From Porphyromonas gingivalis ATCC 33277 (GTDB taxonomy: Bacteria > Bacteroidota > Bacteroidia > Bacteroidales > Porphyromonadaceae): DNA of 64,000 nucleotides. The notes beneath the pieces were generated by a model, which worked only from the letters and a program-made list of their open reading frames with translations, ran no database searches and was not told the origin of the DNA. The position numbers were made by a program, and so were the translations under genes. The stretch covers positions 1,991,501 through 2,055,500 of the forward strand of contig NC_010729.1 of the NCBI RefSeq assembly GCF_000010505.1, read 5' to 3'. Below, in pieces: positions 36,637 through 46,617 of the stretch; the stretch's first letter is position 1, and each line of letters starts with the position of its first letter.

Positions 36637-37656
36637 ATGGCTTATTTCTTTAAAAATCTCGTCTTTGAAGGGGGTGGTGTGAAAGGCATTGCCTATATCG
36701 GGGCCCTCGAAGTGCTGCAGGAAGAAAAGATTTTCCCCAAGATCAAACGAGTAGCCGGCACATCGGCCGGTGCCATCATGGCTGTGCTCATCGGACTGGG
36801 TTATACACCGAGTGAGATCAAAGAGATAATGTGGTGCCTCAATTTCAAGAATTTCATGGACGATTCATGGGGTATCATTCAAGATACGAAACGGCTGATC
36901 GAGAAGTTCGGTTGGTACAAAGGCGATTTCTTCCGCAATTGGATTGGCGACCTGATCAAGGCCAAGACCGGCAACAGCGAATCGACCTTTGCGGATTTGG
37001 CTGCAATGAAAGGAGAAAACAAATTTCTCGACATTTCTCTCATCGGCACCAATCTTTCTACAGGATTCTCAGAGATCTTTTCGGCAGAACATACACCTCG
37101 CGTCTGTATAGCCGATGCTGCTCGTATCTCTATGTCCATTCCGCTGTTTTTCGCTGCTAAGCGCAACTTCCGAAACGATGTATATGTGGACGGCGGTATG
37201 CTGAACAACTATCCCGTCAAGGTGTTTGATCGTACCAAGTATGTAACCAAGAACTTTACACGAACGGGCTACTATGAACCTATCAATAAGAAGCTGGAGA
37301 AACGCCCCAGGAAGATTGCCGATTACGTATACAACAAAGAAACATTGGGCTTCCGACTCGACAGCAAAGAGAAGATAGCCTTCTTCAGGGACAACGCAGA
37401 ACCTCCTCATCGAGATATCGACAGCTTCTTTGACTATACCGTGTCGCTATTCGGCACTCTGCTCTCTGCTCAAGACGATGTACACCTGCACAGTGACGAC
37501 TGGCAACGCACCATTTACATCGATACGCTGGGAGTAAAGACTACGGATTTTGCCATCAGCGATGCCCAAAAGAAAGCTTTGCTGGAATCCGGCCGCTCAT
37601 ATACTCAGTCATATTTGGAGTGGTACAATAACAGCGAAGAAAAAGTCAACAAATAA
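36637..37656 (+). CDS. Patatin-like phospholipase
   Basis: The 339-residue protein has the oxyanion loop GGGVKGIAYIGALEVL near residue 12, nucleophile GTSAGA near residue 47 and the catalytic dyad aspartate in VDGGMLNNYPV near residue 188. There is no signal peptide, so it is probably cytoplasmic or reaches its target by other means. The patatin fold hydrolyses acyl esters of lipids. The gene stops 11 bp before the glycosyltransferase start. Confidence 0.92.
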   Translation: MAYFFKNLVFEGGGVKGIAYIGALEVLQEEKIFPKIKRVAGTSAGAIMAVLIGLGYTPSEIKEIMWCLNFKNFMDDSWGIIQDTKRLIEKFGWYKGDFFRNWIGDLIKAKTGNSESTFADLAAMKGENKFLDISLIGTNLSTGFSEIFSAEHTPRVCIADAARISMSIPLFFAAKRNFRNDVYVDGGMLNNYPVKVFDRTKYVTKNFTRTGYYEPINKKLEKRPRKIADYVYNKETLGFRLDSKEKIAFFRDNAEPPHRDIDSFFDYTVSLFGTLLSAQDDVHLHSDDWQRTIYIDTLGVKTTDFAISDAQKKALLESGRSYTQSYLEWYNNSEEKVNK

Positions 37657-37666
37657 ATCGGCAGGA

Positions 37667-38677
37667 ATGGATACACCTCCCACGGCCTTCTCTATTATTA
37701 TCCCCGTTTATAATCGCCCCGACGAAGTGCGGGAGCTGCTGGAGAGCCTGCTTATTCAGACGAATAGCGACTTCGAAGTGATCATCGTAGAAGATGGTTC
37801 GTCTGTGTGCTGCGACAAAGAAGTGGATCGCGTCAGAGAACTTCTCCGAATACAGTATGTAAGAGTGCCTAATGGAGGACCGGCTGCTGCACGCAACATT
37901 GGTGCACAAATGGCTGTGGGCGAATATCTGTTGATATTGGACTCGGATGTAGTACTACCGAGCAGTTATATAGCCGCAGTAAAAAAAAGGATCGAACAGA
38001 TGCAAGCAGATGCTTTCGGCGGCCCTGACGCAGCAGCAGAAGGATTCTCACCCATACAAAAAGCCATTAACTATGCGATGACCTCTTTCTTCACGACCGG
38101 AGGCATTCGCGGGGGTAGAAGAGTACGACTGGACAAGTTCTATCCTCGCAGTTTCAATTTGGGCTGCAAACTTTCGATCTATCGGCAACTCGGTGGGTTT
38201 TCGGAAGAGATGCGCTTCGGTGAAGATATTGATTTTAGTCTGCGTCTCTTTAAGGCCGGATACAACGTATACTTGTTTCCGGAAGCCTTTGTTTTCCATA
38301 AACGGCGAATCGATTTTAAGAAGTTCTTCCGTCAGGTGTACAACTCCGGTATTGCCCGTATTCATTTGCAAAGACGGCATCCCGGGAGTATGAAGCCCGT
38401 ACACATACTGCCGGCCCTCTTTACGTTAGGCTCTGTAATACTGGCTGTCGGACAGTTCTTTTGTCCATGGTCATTGCTTCCTTTGTTACTTTTGGCACTG
38501 CTTTTCTTATTGGATGCGTGGCATACCAATCGCTCCCTACGCATAGCCATTCTTGCCGTACCGGCCTCTTTCGTGCAGCTATGGGGATACGGTAGCGGAT
38601 TTCTGGTTGCTTGCTGGAGATGCTATGTATTGGGACACCAAGAGTTCAGAGCCTTCGACAAAACTTTTTACAACTAA
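37667..38677 (+). CDS. Family 2 glycosyltransferase, membrane-anchored
   Basis: The start is the ATG at 37667 (MDTPPTAFSIIIPVYNRPDE); the frame is open upstream but overlaps the patatin gene. The 336 residues show a GT-A fold with FSIIIPVYNRPDEVRELLES, the DxD-like LILDSDVVLPSSY and the acceptor-side FSEEMRFGEDIDFSLRLFKA. The C-terminus has two hydrophobic helices (LPALFTLGSVILAVGQFF, LLPLLLLALLFLLDAW) that anchor it to the inner membrane. The likely role is surface polysaccharide or glycoprotein assembly; no partner genes are adjacent. Confidence 0.9.
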   Translation: MDTPPTAFSIIIPVYNRPDEVRELLESLLIQTNSDFEVIIVEDGSSVCCDKEVDRVRELLRIQYVRVPNGGPAAARNIGAQMAVGEYLLILDSDVVLPSSYIAAVKKRIEQMQADAFGGPDAAAEGFSPIQKAINYAMTSFFTTGGIRGGRRVRLDKFYPRSFNLGCKLSIYRQLGGFSEEMRFGEDIDFSLRLFKAGYNVYLFPEAFVFHKRRIDFKKFFRQVYNSGIARIHLQRRHPGSMKPVHILPALFTLGSVILAVGQFFCPWSLLPLLLLALLFLLDAWHTNRSLRIAILAVPASFVQLWGYGSGFLVACWRCYVLGHQEFRAFDKTFYN

Positions 38678-38709
38678 TCCCCTCTTTTTAATATCAAATT
38701 TTAACACCA

Positions 38710-40152
38710 ATGCTTACGAAACTAAAAACACTGCTACTTGGCTGCTCTTTGGCTTGTATTGGATTTTCTTGCTCCAATCATCCGGTATTGACGAATGCCG
38801 ACGATGTTGAACAACCATTGGATTCGGGTTATATCACCCTTGATCTTAGATCCAACCTACACCTCTCCAGAAAGGGTGGTACACATGATCCACTTCGGTC
38901 TGTTCGTCGCATTACCTTCTTGTTCTTTCATGAGACTGATTCAAAACTGCTGCTAAGTCGAACCGTTGAACCGACAAGTGACCTCTACTTCGATCTCAAA
39001 ATACCGAAACAGAACTATCGTCTGGCTGTGTTGGTCAATAGTGGAACTTCCTATGCAGCGATTATTCCGGAAATTCTATTACCTACAACAGCCATTCAAG
39101 CTACGAGTCAGACGCTTTTGGAGTCATTCGCTGCATATGAGACCGGTAATATTACATCCGAGTCGGAACATTCCGTTACCATGGCCAACGATCAGGGGTT
39201 GATCAAATTGCTGTCTACTCAGATCGTAGACAAAAAGAGCCAGCTTTCCGAGGCATCACGGTTGTCCGTAAACGTGGAACCGTGTCTGGCACGTGTATTG
39301 GTCGTAGGGAAACCGACAATATCGGGCGGAGAGTACACAGGCGATGTTTCTTGCTATGTCATTGATGTAGTACCACAAAGGATATACCCCTTGCGCCATT
39401 TGGCCAAACTCTCCAGTGGCACTAATGAAGCCTATGGAGACAATTCGCCTCTTGCTGACCGTTATGCCTCAAGTTGGGCAGAGGAATCGATAGCCGCCGG
39501 TGTAGCATACAACAACGTCTATGGGTATGTCAAGGCAGACATGTTTGACAATCCTGTGGCAGCAGCCAAAATGCAGGAGAAAAAGACGGACTTCAATCTG
39601 AACCAAGCAGCGATCTATACAAAAGAATCGACCGTAAATCCTAAAAACTACTTTACAGCTTATGTACCGAGAGTAGTCTTGCGTGCAAAATACGTTCCTC
39701 ATGGCATCCCCGGCGTGAAGCCGGATGAAGGCTGGATCGAATTTCAGGGTAGAAAGATGAGTCTGGAGCAGTTCAAAAAATACGTAGACAATCCGGTTTC
39801 TGCCGGTATGGCTCTGGCCGACAGCATCAAGAAGGCGAAAGCTGACAATTCATTGGTCTATACAGGTGGGTTCGTCAGTCATGGAATACAGTTCTACTAC
39901 AAATCGCAGAATTATTATGCCATCCCTATTCGCCATTTCGATGATGAAAAAGCTCCTAACAAAGATTCCTACGGGCGTTTCGGTCTCGTACGAAATAATG
40001 AGTATGTCCTCTCGGTAAAATCCATTACAGGAGCCGGTTCGCCGATTGTTCCGCCTGTTTCGGCCACCGAAACAGTCGAAAAGGAGGGTTATTTACCTGC
40101 TTCTATTGTAGTCAATCAGACAACAGCTCACGAGCAGGACGTGGATCTGTAG
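38710..40152 (+). CDS. Fimbrillin/Mfa-like surface lipoprotein
   Basis: The 480-residue product has a lipoprotein signal peptide with lipobox ACIGFSC. An N-terminal beta-rich domain (RSVRRITFLFFHETDSKLLL, then YRLAVLVNSG) and a C-terminal domain ending RNNEYVLSVKSITGAGSP match the fimbrillin/Mfa1 family fold, where this C-terminal segment precedes subunit polymerisation strands. It may be a minor fimbrial subunit or an outer-membrane vesicle lipoprotein. The 32-bp gap to the glycosyltransferase suggests co-transcription. The downstream DNA to 40971 has no intact gene. Confidence 0.8.
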   Translation: MLTKLKTLLLGCSLACIGFSCSNHPVLTNADDVEQPLDSGYITLDLRSNLHLSRKGGTHDPLRSVRRITFLFFHETDSKLLLSRTVEPTSDLYFDLKIPKQNYRLAVLVNSGTSYAAIIPEILLPTTAIQATSQTLLESFAAYETGNITSESEHSVTMANDQGLIKLLSTQIVDKKSQLSEASRLSVNVEPCLARVLVVGKPTISGGEYTGDVSCYVIDVVPQRIYPLRHLAKLSSGTNEAYGDNSPLADRYASSWAEESIAAGVAYNNVYGYVKADMFDNPVAAAKMQEKKTDFNLNQAAIYTKESTVNPKNYFTAYVPRVVLRAKYVPHGIPGVKPDEGWIEFQGRKMSLEQFKKYVDNPVSAGMALADSIKKAKADNSLVYTGGFVSHGIQFYYKSQNYYAIPIRHFDDEKAPNKDSYGRFGLVRNNEYVLSVKSITGAGSPIVPPVSATETVEKEGYLPASIVVNQTTAHEQDVDL

Positions 40153-40234
40153 GAAGGCTCTGAGAGACAAACAGGCAACTTACTTTGCAAACTTTCGGAG
40201 CCGACAAGCTTCAGCGAGCCGGACGTATCACACG

Positions 40235-40335
40235 GCATGATTCCCATAGTCCAGCATCCCTGCCGGAATATGATGTGTGACTACGCTTCCGGCTCCAATG
40301 ACGGCTCCCCCTCTCCGATGTTTACACCCGGCAGG
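40235..40335 (-). pseudogene. Relic of a hexapeptide-repeat acetyltransferase
   Basis: Read on the minus strand, this stretch encodes GVNIGEG, then after a one-base frameshift in a G run, GAVIGAGSVVTHHIPAGMLDYG followed by a stop. It is the conserved C-terminal left-handed beta-helix signature of maltose/galactoside O-acetyltransferases. Only about 30 codons survive, so it is a decayed fragment. Confidence 0.75.
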
Positions 40336-40363
40336 CTGTAGGTTTGAACCAGCCTCGTATTAT

Positions 40364-40946
40364 AACGTCAGTTCGACGTAAGAAAACGCCAATGAATAAT
40401 TCTTTTCCTGATCAGAGGCTAATGCCCTAAAATTCTCAGACAAATAGGGGTACCCTGCTTCTGCTTGGATCGAACCAACATTGAAATTCGGATTGCTTTT
40501 TTGACCGAATGTTACAGTCCGTACAGAAAGATGGGCTATACCATAGGGCACATGGAGGTACTCCATAGGGGATGACGAGCTATCCCGTACAGCTCTTCGA
40601 GCTACGCTGTAGAGTGCAGCTCGGTACGCTCTACGGCGTAGCCCGAGTCGCTGTAGGGCGTAGCTCGACCCTCTTTCGGAGTATGTTCCGAACGGCTATA
40701 AAACAATGCGGATTCGATCCAAGAAAAACATGCAATATGCTGTTTATCAACGTATTTCATTTCTCGGTTGAGAGATTTCAGCTTCGGGAGACTTCGACAT
40801 CCGATGAGACGTCAAATTTTTTCCCTTTCATTTTCTGATCGGTTATAGTTAACCCAACAAAGGATTGATCGACAAATACTTATGAGAGTCGGCACCATAA
40901 CGCTTATATCGAACTCACGTTATTATAAAGACGTCGAACTGACGTT
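40364..40946. mobile_element. 583-bp element bounded by 16-bp perfect inverted repeats
   Basis: The ends are aacgtcagttcgacgt (40364-40379) and its exact complement (40931-40946). The core cagttcgA is shared with the MITE239 ends, which points to one transposase family. No target duplication is obvious and no transposase is encoded. Inside are a hairpin cluster (40597-40668) and, at 40905-40922, a solitary MITE239-like right end (tatatcgaactcacgtt). It may be a larger MITE or a decayed IS. Confidence 0.6.
40597..40668. repeat. Nested inverted repeats
   Basis: An 11-bp perfect outer pair (tcgagctacgc at 40597-40607 and gcgtagctcga at 40658-40668) encloses a second pair (gtagag/ctctac). The stretch is built from variants of the word gctacgc/gcgtagc and could fold into a strong cruciform or RNA hairpin. 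Confidence 0.7.
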
Positions 40947-40971
40947 AAAAAGCTTTAGGGCACTATGTGTA

Positions 40972-43068
40972 TCAAAGGAGGGCTATATTCGGAATCGAAG
41001 CAGATGCACCCTGATACCGAACGGATGCAGGACGGAGTTCGATGGAAATCCCCTTTTTTCCGGCTTTCTCTAAAGAGAACCCTTCAATGGGCAGCAAGTA
41101 GCGTGTATATGACTTCGGCCAGCTGACACCTCTTATCAATTCTTCCCCGAATCTATTCATAAACTTCACAGCCAATCGATTTTTCCCTTTTTGCAACGGC
41201 AAGCAAACGGTTAGTTCATGAGCCAGGCCTGTCTCCCGAATCAGTTCGGCTGTGATTTGTTTCCCATTGAGTGTTACATATATGCCATTGCCGAAAGTGA
41301 GGTGGCATGCCACGGTCTGTTCTCTATCCGATACAATATCCTGCACCAGCAGACAGGAGCTAATCTCTCCCCAAGGCTTTTTCTCCACTTGTCCTACAGG
41401 CATTTCTTCCCACCCTTTGGGTAAGGGTAGAGGGATGGAGTCGCCTCGAAGGATATTGTCTGGAATCATACCGAATACCCCACCCACTTGCCGAACATAG
41501 GGTTTGCCCCATGACAAGCCGTCGTGCGAAATCGACACTTCCTCTGATTTGCCTCCTTCCAATGTAATTTCTCGTTCTTCCTTCCCGACAGAAAGCCGTA
41601 GTGTCTTGCCGGCTTCCATGTCCGTATATATAATAGCACGCGGAGCAGAAACCGCTTGCCATTTCATGCCCGTTATACTCTTGAAGCCCGTATAGTAGTC
41701 CCAGCAGCTATGGCCGTATATCCGGGAGCTATTGGCCGTATGCAAGGGATAACTCTGTGGGCGGTCTGCCAACACAAAATCGTTTCTATTGAATGCCAGA
41801 GCCAGCACAAGGAAAGACTCAGGCATACTTGCAGGCATTCGGATACGAACCCCCGTCTTGCGAATGTCCATATTGAGCGGTGAAGCGTTGGTCAAATTGC
41901 TCACCTCCTCCAAAAATTCTCCATTCACCGGAATGAATATCTCCTTGCCGGCCATATCCGGACGAACAAACAGATAGAGCATGGAATCGCGAACCGAAAC
42001 TTCGCCAAAGGGCAAGAGTTCAGGAAAAGGAGAGCGTTCCGTACCGTAAATACCTTCTCCATACATATCGAGAAATTCGCCCATAGTTCGCAGCACTTCG
42101 GATTCGTAAGGCAATATGGAGCCATTGCCTTCAGGACCGATGTTCAGCAGATAATTACCCCCACGACACACCACTCGCACCAAATCTTCGAACTTCTCGC
42201 GAGCTTTGTCCCGAATAGAGCCTCTCTCCTGCCATGAGCGATAGCCCCATGTCTCCGGGAACATAGATGCCGCCGTCTGCCAAGGAATGGCAATCGGTTC
42301 GGTAGGAAGTTCATTGTCTCCCATGACGGCAAAGTCCGCTCGGTCATTACCTAAGCGTCCGCTAACCATACAATCGGGCTGTAGCTCATGCACCAAACAA
42401 TACAACTCTTCACTCTGCTTCGGCGTAAGCGATCCCATATCGAACCACAACTCGCTGACAGGGCCGTAGCCCGTGAGGATCTCTCTGACCTGACGCATAT
42501 TGTATTGGTGATGTGCCGGAGTAATCCGATCAGCATTGTGATCGCTGATCGGACTGGCTTCCGGGAAATGCCAATCGATAAGAGAGAAATAAACGCCGAA
42601 CTTCATACCCGAACGCTGACAAGCATCGCTCAATTCTTTCATCACATCGCGACGCGAAGGAGTGGCCTCCACGATATTGAATGGAGTCTCAGCCGAGCCA
42701 TACATGCAGAAGCCATCGTGATGCTTGGAAGTAAACACGATACTCTTCATCCCTGCTTTCCGAGCTAAGGCTACTATGGCATCGGCATCCCATCTGTCGG
42801 GGCGGAACCGCTTGGCCACCGGCTCGTATTGCTTCATATCGCGTATTCCGAAAGAGTAGATCTGTTCGCTATATCCGTTCTTTACGGGTTTTCCTTGCCA
42901 AACCCCTCCAAGCTCACTGTAGAGGCCGTAATGAATGAAAAGGCTGAATTTGTCACGATGCCAACGCTCGAAGGCTTCCGAATGTCGTTGAGCCACGAGG
43001 GATAGAGACAAGAAACAAACGGTTGCCAGTGACAGCAGGATACGGAGAAAATGGGTCTTATTCATCAT
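40972..43068 (-). CDS. Alpha-L-fucosidase (GH29)
   Basis: The protein is 698 residues with a signal peptide (LRILLSLATVCFLSLSLVAQ). The GH29 domain shows FERWHRDKFSLFIHYGLYSE, KSIVFTSKHHDGFCMYGS and the nucleophile region GPVSELWFDMGSLTPKQSEE. The C-terminal third is beta-rich and resembles carbohydrate-binding modules. It would release fucose from host glycans in the periplasm or at the surface. The start codon directly follows the ppk1 stop codon on the same strand, with no gap, so the two are co-transcribed although functionally unrelated. Confidence 0.94.
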   Translation of the reverse strand: MMNKTHFLRILLSLATVCFLSLSLVAQRHSEAFERWHRDKFSLFIHYGLYSELGGVWQGKPVKNGYSEQIYSFGIRDMKQYEPVAKRFRPDRWDADAIVALARKAGMKSIVFTSKHHDGFCMYGSAETPFNIVEATPSRRDVMKELSDACQRSGMKFGVYFSLIDWHFPEASPISDHNADRITPAHHQYNMRQVREILTGYGPVSELWFDMGSLTPKQSEELYCLVHELQPDCMVSGRLGNDRADFAVMGDNELPTEPIAIPWQTAASMFPETWGYRSWQERGSIRDKAREKFEDLVRVVCRGGNYLLNIGPEGNGSILPYESEVLRTMGEFLDMYGEGIYGTERSPFPELLPFGEVSVRDSMLYLFVRPDMAGKEIFIPVNGEFLEEVSNLTNASPLNMDIRKTGVRIRMPASMPESFLVLALAFNRNDFVLADRPQSYPLHTANSSRIYGHSCWDYYTGFKSITGMKWQAVSAPRAIIYTDMEAGKTLRLSVGKEEREITLEGGKSEEVSISHDGLSWGKPYVRQVGGVFGMIPDNILRGDSIPLPLPKGWEEMPVGQVEKKPWGEISSCLLVQDIVSDREQTVACHLTFGNGIYVTLNGKQITAELIRETGLAHELTVCLPLQKGKNRLAVKFMNRFGEELIRGVSWPKSYTRYLLPIEGFSLEKAGKKGISIELRPASVRYQGASASIPNIALL

Positions 43069-45156
43069 TTATTTTGCAGCAGGAGTGGTCTCTTCTTTGC
43101 CTTTGAGATAGCGGTAGATAGCAGCTTGTGCTCGCACCGGTTTCTCATCGCTATTGTGTTTGTAAATGTTGTTGAGAGAAGAATCGATCCGGCAAGCCTT
43201 GATATTGTCGCGAAGCTGGATCTCCAATATGTCGATAATCTCTCTTCGTAAAGTAGGATCCAGCACAGGGCAGGCAGTCTCGATGCGGTTGTATAGATTG
43301 CGCTTCATCCAGTCGGCCGAAGAGATGAATACCTCTTCTTTCCCCCCGTTGTGGAAGCACCAGATACGGCTATGCTCCAAATACATATCCACCAATCGAG
43401 TGACACGTATATTGCGACTCTGTGGCATATCGGGTACCAAACAGCAGATACCTCGCACGATCAGATCGATCTCCACACCGGCTTCGGAAGCCCGATAGAG
43501 CTGTGTGATGACATTCTTGTCCTGCAGGCCGTTCATCTTCAGGAGCATATAGCCACGCTTACCGCGCTTCACGTTTTCTATCTCGCGTTCGATCAGGTTG
43601 GTAATGGCTTCACCCATGTTGTAGCGAGCCACGAGCAGACGACTGAAACGTGCCGGTTCGGGATCTCCGTCCAAAATGCGGAAAAGGCGGTACACATCAT
43701 GTACAATGTCCGTATTGGCAGTCATCAGCGTAGTGTCGGAGTAAATGCGAGCAGTGGTCTCATTAAAATTCCCCGTAGAGAGCAAAGCGATGCCTTGCGG
43801 ACGTTCACCGGCCGGTGTATGATAGAGGATGAGAGCCGTTTTGGCATGGACTTTCAGTCCGGGCATACTGTAAACGATCCGAATCCCCGAACGGCGCATA
43901 CGCTCTGATAAACGCAAATTGTTTTCCTCATCGAATCGGGCTTTCAGCTCCACGAAGACAGATACCTTCTTTCCACTCTGTGCAGCCGCTTCCAATGCAC
44001 TGATAATGGACGAATTTTCAGCTACGCGATACTGCGTAAGGCGTATCTCCGACACATCCGGTGAGATGGCCGCTTCCATCAGCAGGCGCACGACATAATC
44101 ATACGTATAGTAAGGCACATGAATCAGGTAGTCCTTCCTACGAATGCCTTCCATCAGAGAAGGGGCCTGCTCCAAATGTTTCGAGAGGAGAGGCTCCGGC
44201 GTGAGTGTCTCCAGTCTGGGGGCAAACGGATTGGGCAGCATAGCCAGATCTTGCAGATTGACGTAGTTTCCACTCCGAATCGCCTCCTCCGGATCGATGT
44301 CGCACGAACTGCAGATGTATCGCAGCACCTCGTCGGGCATCCGCCCGTCATACATGAATCGCGTAGGAGCACCGAGCTTGCGAGTCTTCACCTTCTTGCG
44401 GATCTCTCCCGGCAGATCTTCAGGACGCTGTGCATCCAACAGCAAATCGGCATCGCGCGACACTTTGATCGAATAGCTGTCCATCACCTCGTATCCGGGG
44501 AAGACTACATCCAGGTGCTCTTTGATAATATCTTCCAGAAAAGAGTAGTAATAAAATGTGTCGGTCTGGAGCCGTGGCAGCTCTACGAAGCGAGGAAGGC
44601 CGTCGGTAGGCACATTGAGCAGTGCATAGCTGTAGGCCTCGTCCGTCTCTTTTTCTTTGAGCCGAACAGCCAGATATACCCTACCCGAACGGATAAATGT
44701 ACGCACCTTGCTCGGCAGCAACAGCATCGGATAGAGCAGAGGGAAAATCTCCTCGTGGAAGAAACGACGCAGGTAGGCTTTATGATCCGGATGAGTGGGG
44801 GCATGCGTACGCAGTCGGATACCGTGTTCCTCCAAGGTGGGCAGGATCTGATCGTAAAAAATCCGATAATACAGTTCGTCCTGTCTGATTACAGTCTCCC
44901 GAATAGCTTGCAGGATATGAGCATCCGCATCGGAATCCTCTTCGGCCTCGCTCCTGTCGCGCCGTTTCTGTAGGACGGCCTGATGATAGGCCACCCGTAC
45001 GGTATAGAACTCCTCCAGATTGGAAGAGAAGATGGACAGGAACTTGATCCTGTCGTAAACCGGCAAAGTCCGGTCGGCAGCCTCCATCAACACGCGTTCG
45101 TTAAAGGAGAGCCAACTCATATCGCGACGAAAAAAAGGATATGCAGATACGTCCAC
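43069..45156 (-). CDS. ppk1: Polyphosphate kinase 1
   Basis: The 695-residue enzyme polymerises phosphate from ATP. It starts with GTG at 45156; the first ATG is 12 codons on and would remove the conserved FFRRDMSWLSFNERVL. The autophosphorylated histidine lies in PGLKVHAKTALILYH, followed by LSTGNFNETTARIYSDT, and the C-terminal phospholipase D-like segment has YMLLKMNGLQDKNVITQLY and RIWCFHNGGKEEVFISSADW. The length matches the family. Polyphosphate supports stress survival and biofilm formation. Confidence 0.95.
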   Translation of the reverse strand: MDVSAYPFFRRDMSWLSFNERVLMEAADRTLPVYDRIKFLSIFSSNLEEFYTVRVAYHQAVLQKRRDRSEAEEDSDADAHILQAIRETVIRQDELYYRIFYDQILPTLEEHGIRLRTHAPTHPDHKAYLRRFFHEEIFPLLYPMLLLPSKVRTFIRSGRVYLAVRLKEKETDEAYSYALLNVPTDGLPRFVELPRLQTDTFYYYSFLEDIIKEHLDVVFPGYEVMDSYSIKVSRDADLLLDAQRPEDLPGEIRKKVKTRKLGAPTRFMYDGRMPDEVLRYICSSCDIDPEEAIRSGNYVNLQDLAMLPNPFAPRLETLTPEPLLSKHLEQAPSLMEGIRRKDYLIHVPYYTYDYVVRLLMEAAISPDVSEIRLTQYRVAENSSIISALEAAAQSGKKVSVFVELKARFDEENNLRLSERMRRSGIRIVYSMPGLKVHAKTALILYHTPAGERPQGIALLSTGNFNETTARIYSDTTLMTANTDIVHDVYRLFRILDGDPEPARFSRLLVARYNMGEAITNLIEREIENVKRGKRGYMLLKMNGLQDKNVITQLYRASEAGVEIDLIVRGICCLVPDMPQSRNIRVTRLVDMYLEHSRIWCFHNGGKEEVFISSADWMKRNLYNRIETACPVLDPTLRREIIDILEIQLRDNIKACRIDSSLNNIYKHNSDEKPVRAQAAIYRYLKGKEETTPAAK

Positions 45157-45318
45157 AGTGCTACTGATCGTTTATTGTTATTGATGATCGAAGTCGTCGA
45201 TGCACAGAGCCACAAAAACTTATGGTCTCAAGATCAACAATCTATCAAAGATAGAGAATTTCGCGCAAGCCGATGGAGAACCCTAAAGGAATTTTCACGT
45301 CCTCCCCAGAAGAGAAGT

Positions 45319-46539
45319 TTATTCCATCTCCTCCGAATAGTCCTGGAACAGGAAGTCATTGTAGGGGAAGCGCGTGATATGGATTGCCTTAGCTCTCTCG
45401 TACAAAAGAGCTTTCAGAGCATCCATCCCGGTGCCTTTCTTCGCCGAGACGAACAGGCAGTCATTCCCGAGTTTGGCCATCCAGGTCTGTTGCAGCTCCT
45501 CGGCACTTATGTTCTCTTTTGTTCGGGGAGTAAGGTCGTCTTCGTCTTTGGGTGTGAAAGAGAACGCATCGATCTTGTTGAAGAGAAGAAGCATCGGCTT
45601 TTCCTCCCCTGCCGTTATCTCCGCCAGAGTCTGGTTCACCACCTCTATTTGCTCTTCGAATGCCGGATGCGACATATCCACCACGTGCACCAACAAATCC
45701 GCCTCTCGCACCTCATCAAGTGTACTTTTGAAGGATTCGACCAACTGTGTGGGCAGCTTGCGGATAAACCCGACCGTATCGCTCAGCAAGAAAGGCAAAT
45801 TGTCTATGATCACCTTGCGCACCGTCGTATCCAACGTGGCAAACAGCTTGTTTTCGGCGAAGACCTCACTTTTGGAGAGGACATTCATCAACGTACTCTT
45901 CCCGACATTCGTATAGCCGACCAAAGCAACGCGTACCATCTTGCCACGGTTCTTGCGCTGCACGGATTTCTGCTTGTCTATGTCCCTTAGTTCTTCTTTG
46001 AGCCGAGCTATTTTGTCCAAGACGATACGGCGGTCTGTCTCCAACTGCTTTTCTCCCGGACCTCTCATGCCGACACCGCCTCGCTGCCTTTCGAGGTGGG
46101 TCCATAGCCCCGTCAGTCGAGGCAGCATATACTGGTACTGCGCCAGCTCTACCTGCGTTTTGGCATGAGCCGTCTGTGCCCGTCGGGCGAATATATCGAG
46201 GATAAGACCCGTACGATCGAGGATCTTGGTCTGAAGTTCTTTTTCGATGTTGCGCAGCTGCTTGGGCGACAGTTCGTCGTCGAACACCACCATGCCGATC
46301 TCGTTCTCCTGCACATAGGCGCGTATCTCATCCAATTTGCCTTTGCCTACAAAGGTTACGGAATTGGGCTGATCCAGTTTCTGGGTGAAGCGGGCTATCG
46401 GCTGCGCTCCGGCTGTTTCGCACAAGAAAGCCAACTCATCGAGATACTCTCGCACTTGAGTTTCCGATTGCTGAGGGGTAATCAGTCCGACAAGGACGGT
46501 AGGCTCGGTTCGTGCCTCCGATATGATAAATTCTTTCAT
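45319..46539 (-). CDS. hflX: Ribosome-associated GTPase HflX
   Basis: The start is the ATG at 46539 (MKEFIISEARTEPTVLVGL); a GTG two codons upstream is less likely. The N-terminal HflX domain shows FVGKGKLDEIRAYVQE and ERQRGGVGMRGPGEKQLETD (the glycine-rich linker). The G domain shows GYTNVGKSTLMNVL, DTVGFIRKLP and LLFNKID, with 406 residues in total. HflX splits stalled or stress-inactivated 70S ribosomes. It is divergent from mnmH. The spacer 45157-45318 holds nothing I can identify. Confidence 0.95.
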   Translation of the reverse strand: MKEFIISEARTEPTVLVGLITPQQSETQVREYLDELAFLCETAGAQPIARFTQKLDQPNSVTFVGKGKLDEIRAYVQENEIGMVVFDDELSPKQLRNIEKELQTKILDRTGLILDIFARRAQTAHAKTQVELAQYQYMLPRLTGLWTHLERQRGGVGMRGPGEKQLETDRRIVLDKIARLKEELRDIDKQKSVQRKNRGKMVRVALVGYTNVGKSTLMNVLSKSEVFAENKLFATLDTTVRKVIIDNLPFLLSDTVGFIRKLPTQLVESFKSTLDEVREADLLVHVVDMSHPAFEEQIEVVNQTLAEITAGEEKPMLLLFNKIDAFSFTPKDEDDLTPRTKENISAEELQQTWMAKLGNDCLFVSAKKGTGMDALKALLYERAKAIHITRFPYNDFLFQDYSEEME

Positions 46540-46578
46540 GGACACAAACTTACGGAAAAGGCAGCAAAGGATAATCTG

Positions 46579-46586
46579 TATATTTG
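46579..46586 (+). promoter_or_regulatory. -7 box for mnmH-yedF
   Basis: Plus-strand tatatttg, exact TAnnTTTG, 31 bases before the mnmH ATG at 46618, in the 78-bp gap to divergent hflX. Confidence 0.65.
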
Positions 46587-46617
46587 TCGCTCAGAACCAA
46601 GGGAATGACTCTTTCCG

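Noticed and set aside
40360-40566. 68-codon minus-strand ORF
   Set aside because: It lies inside the inverted-repeat element, ends in the repeat itself and has no recognisable domain or promoter.
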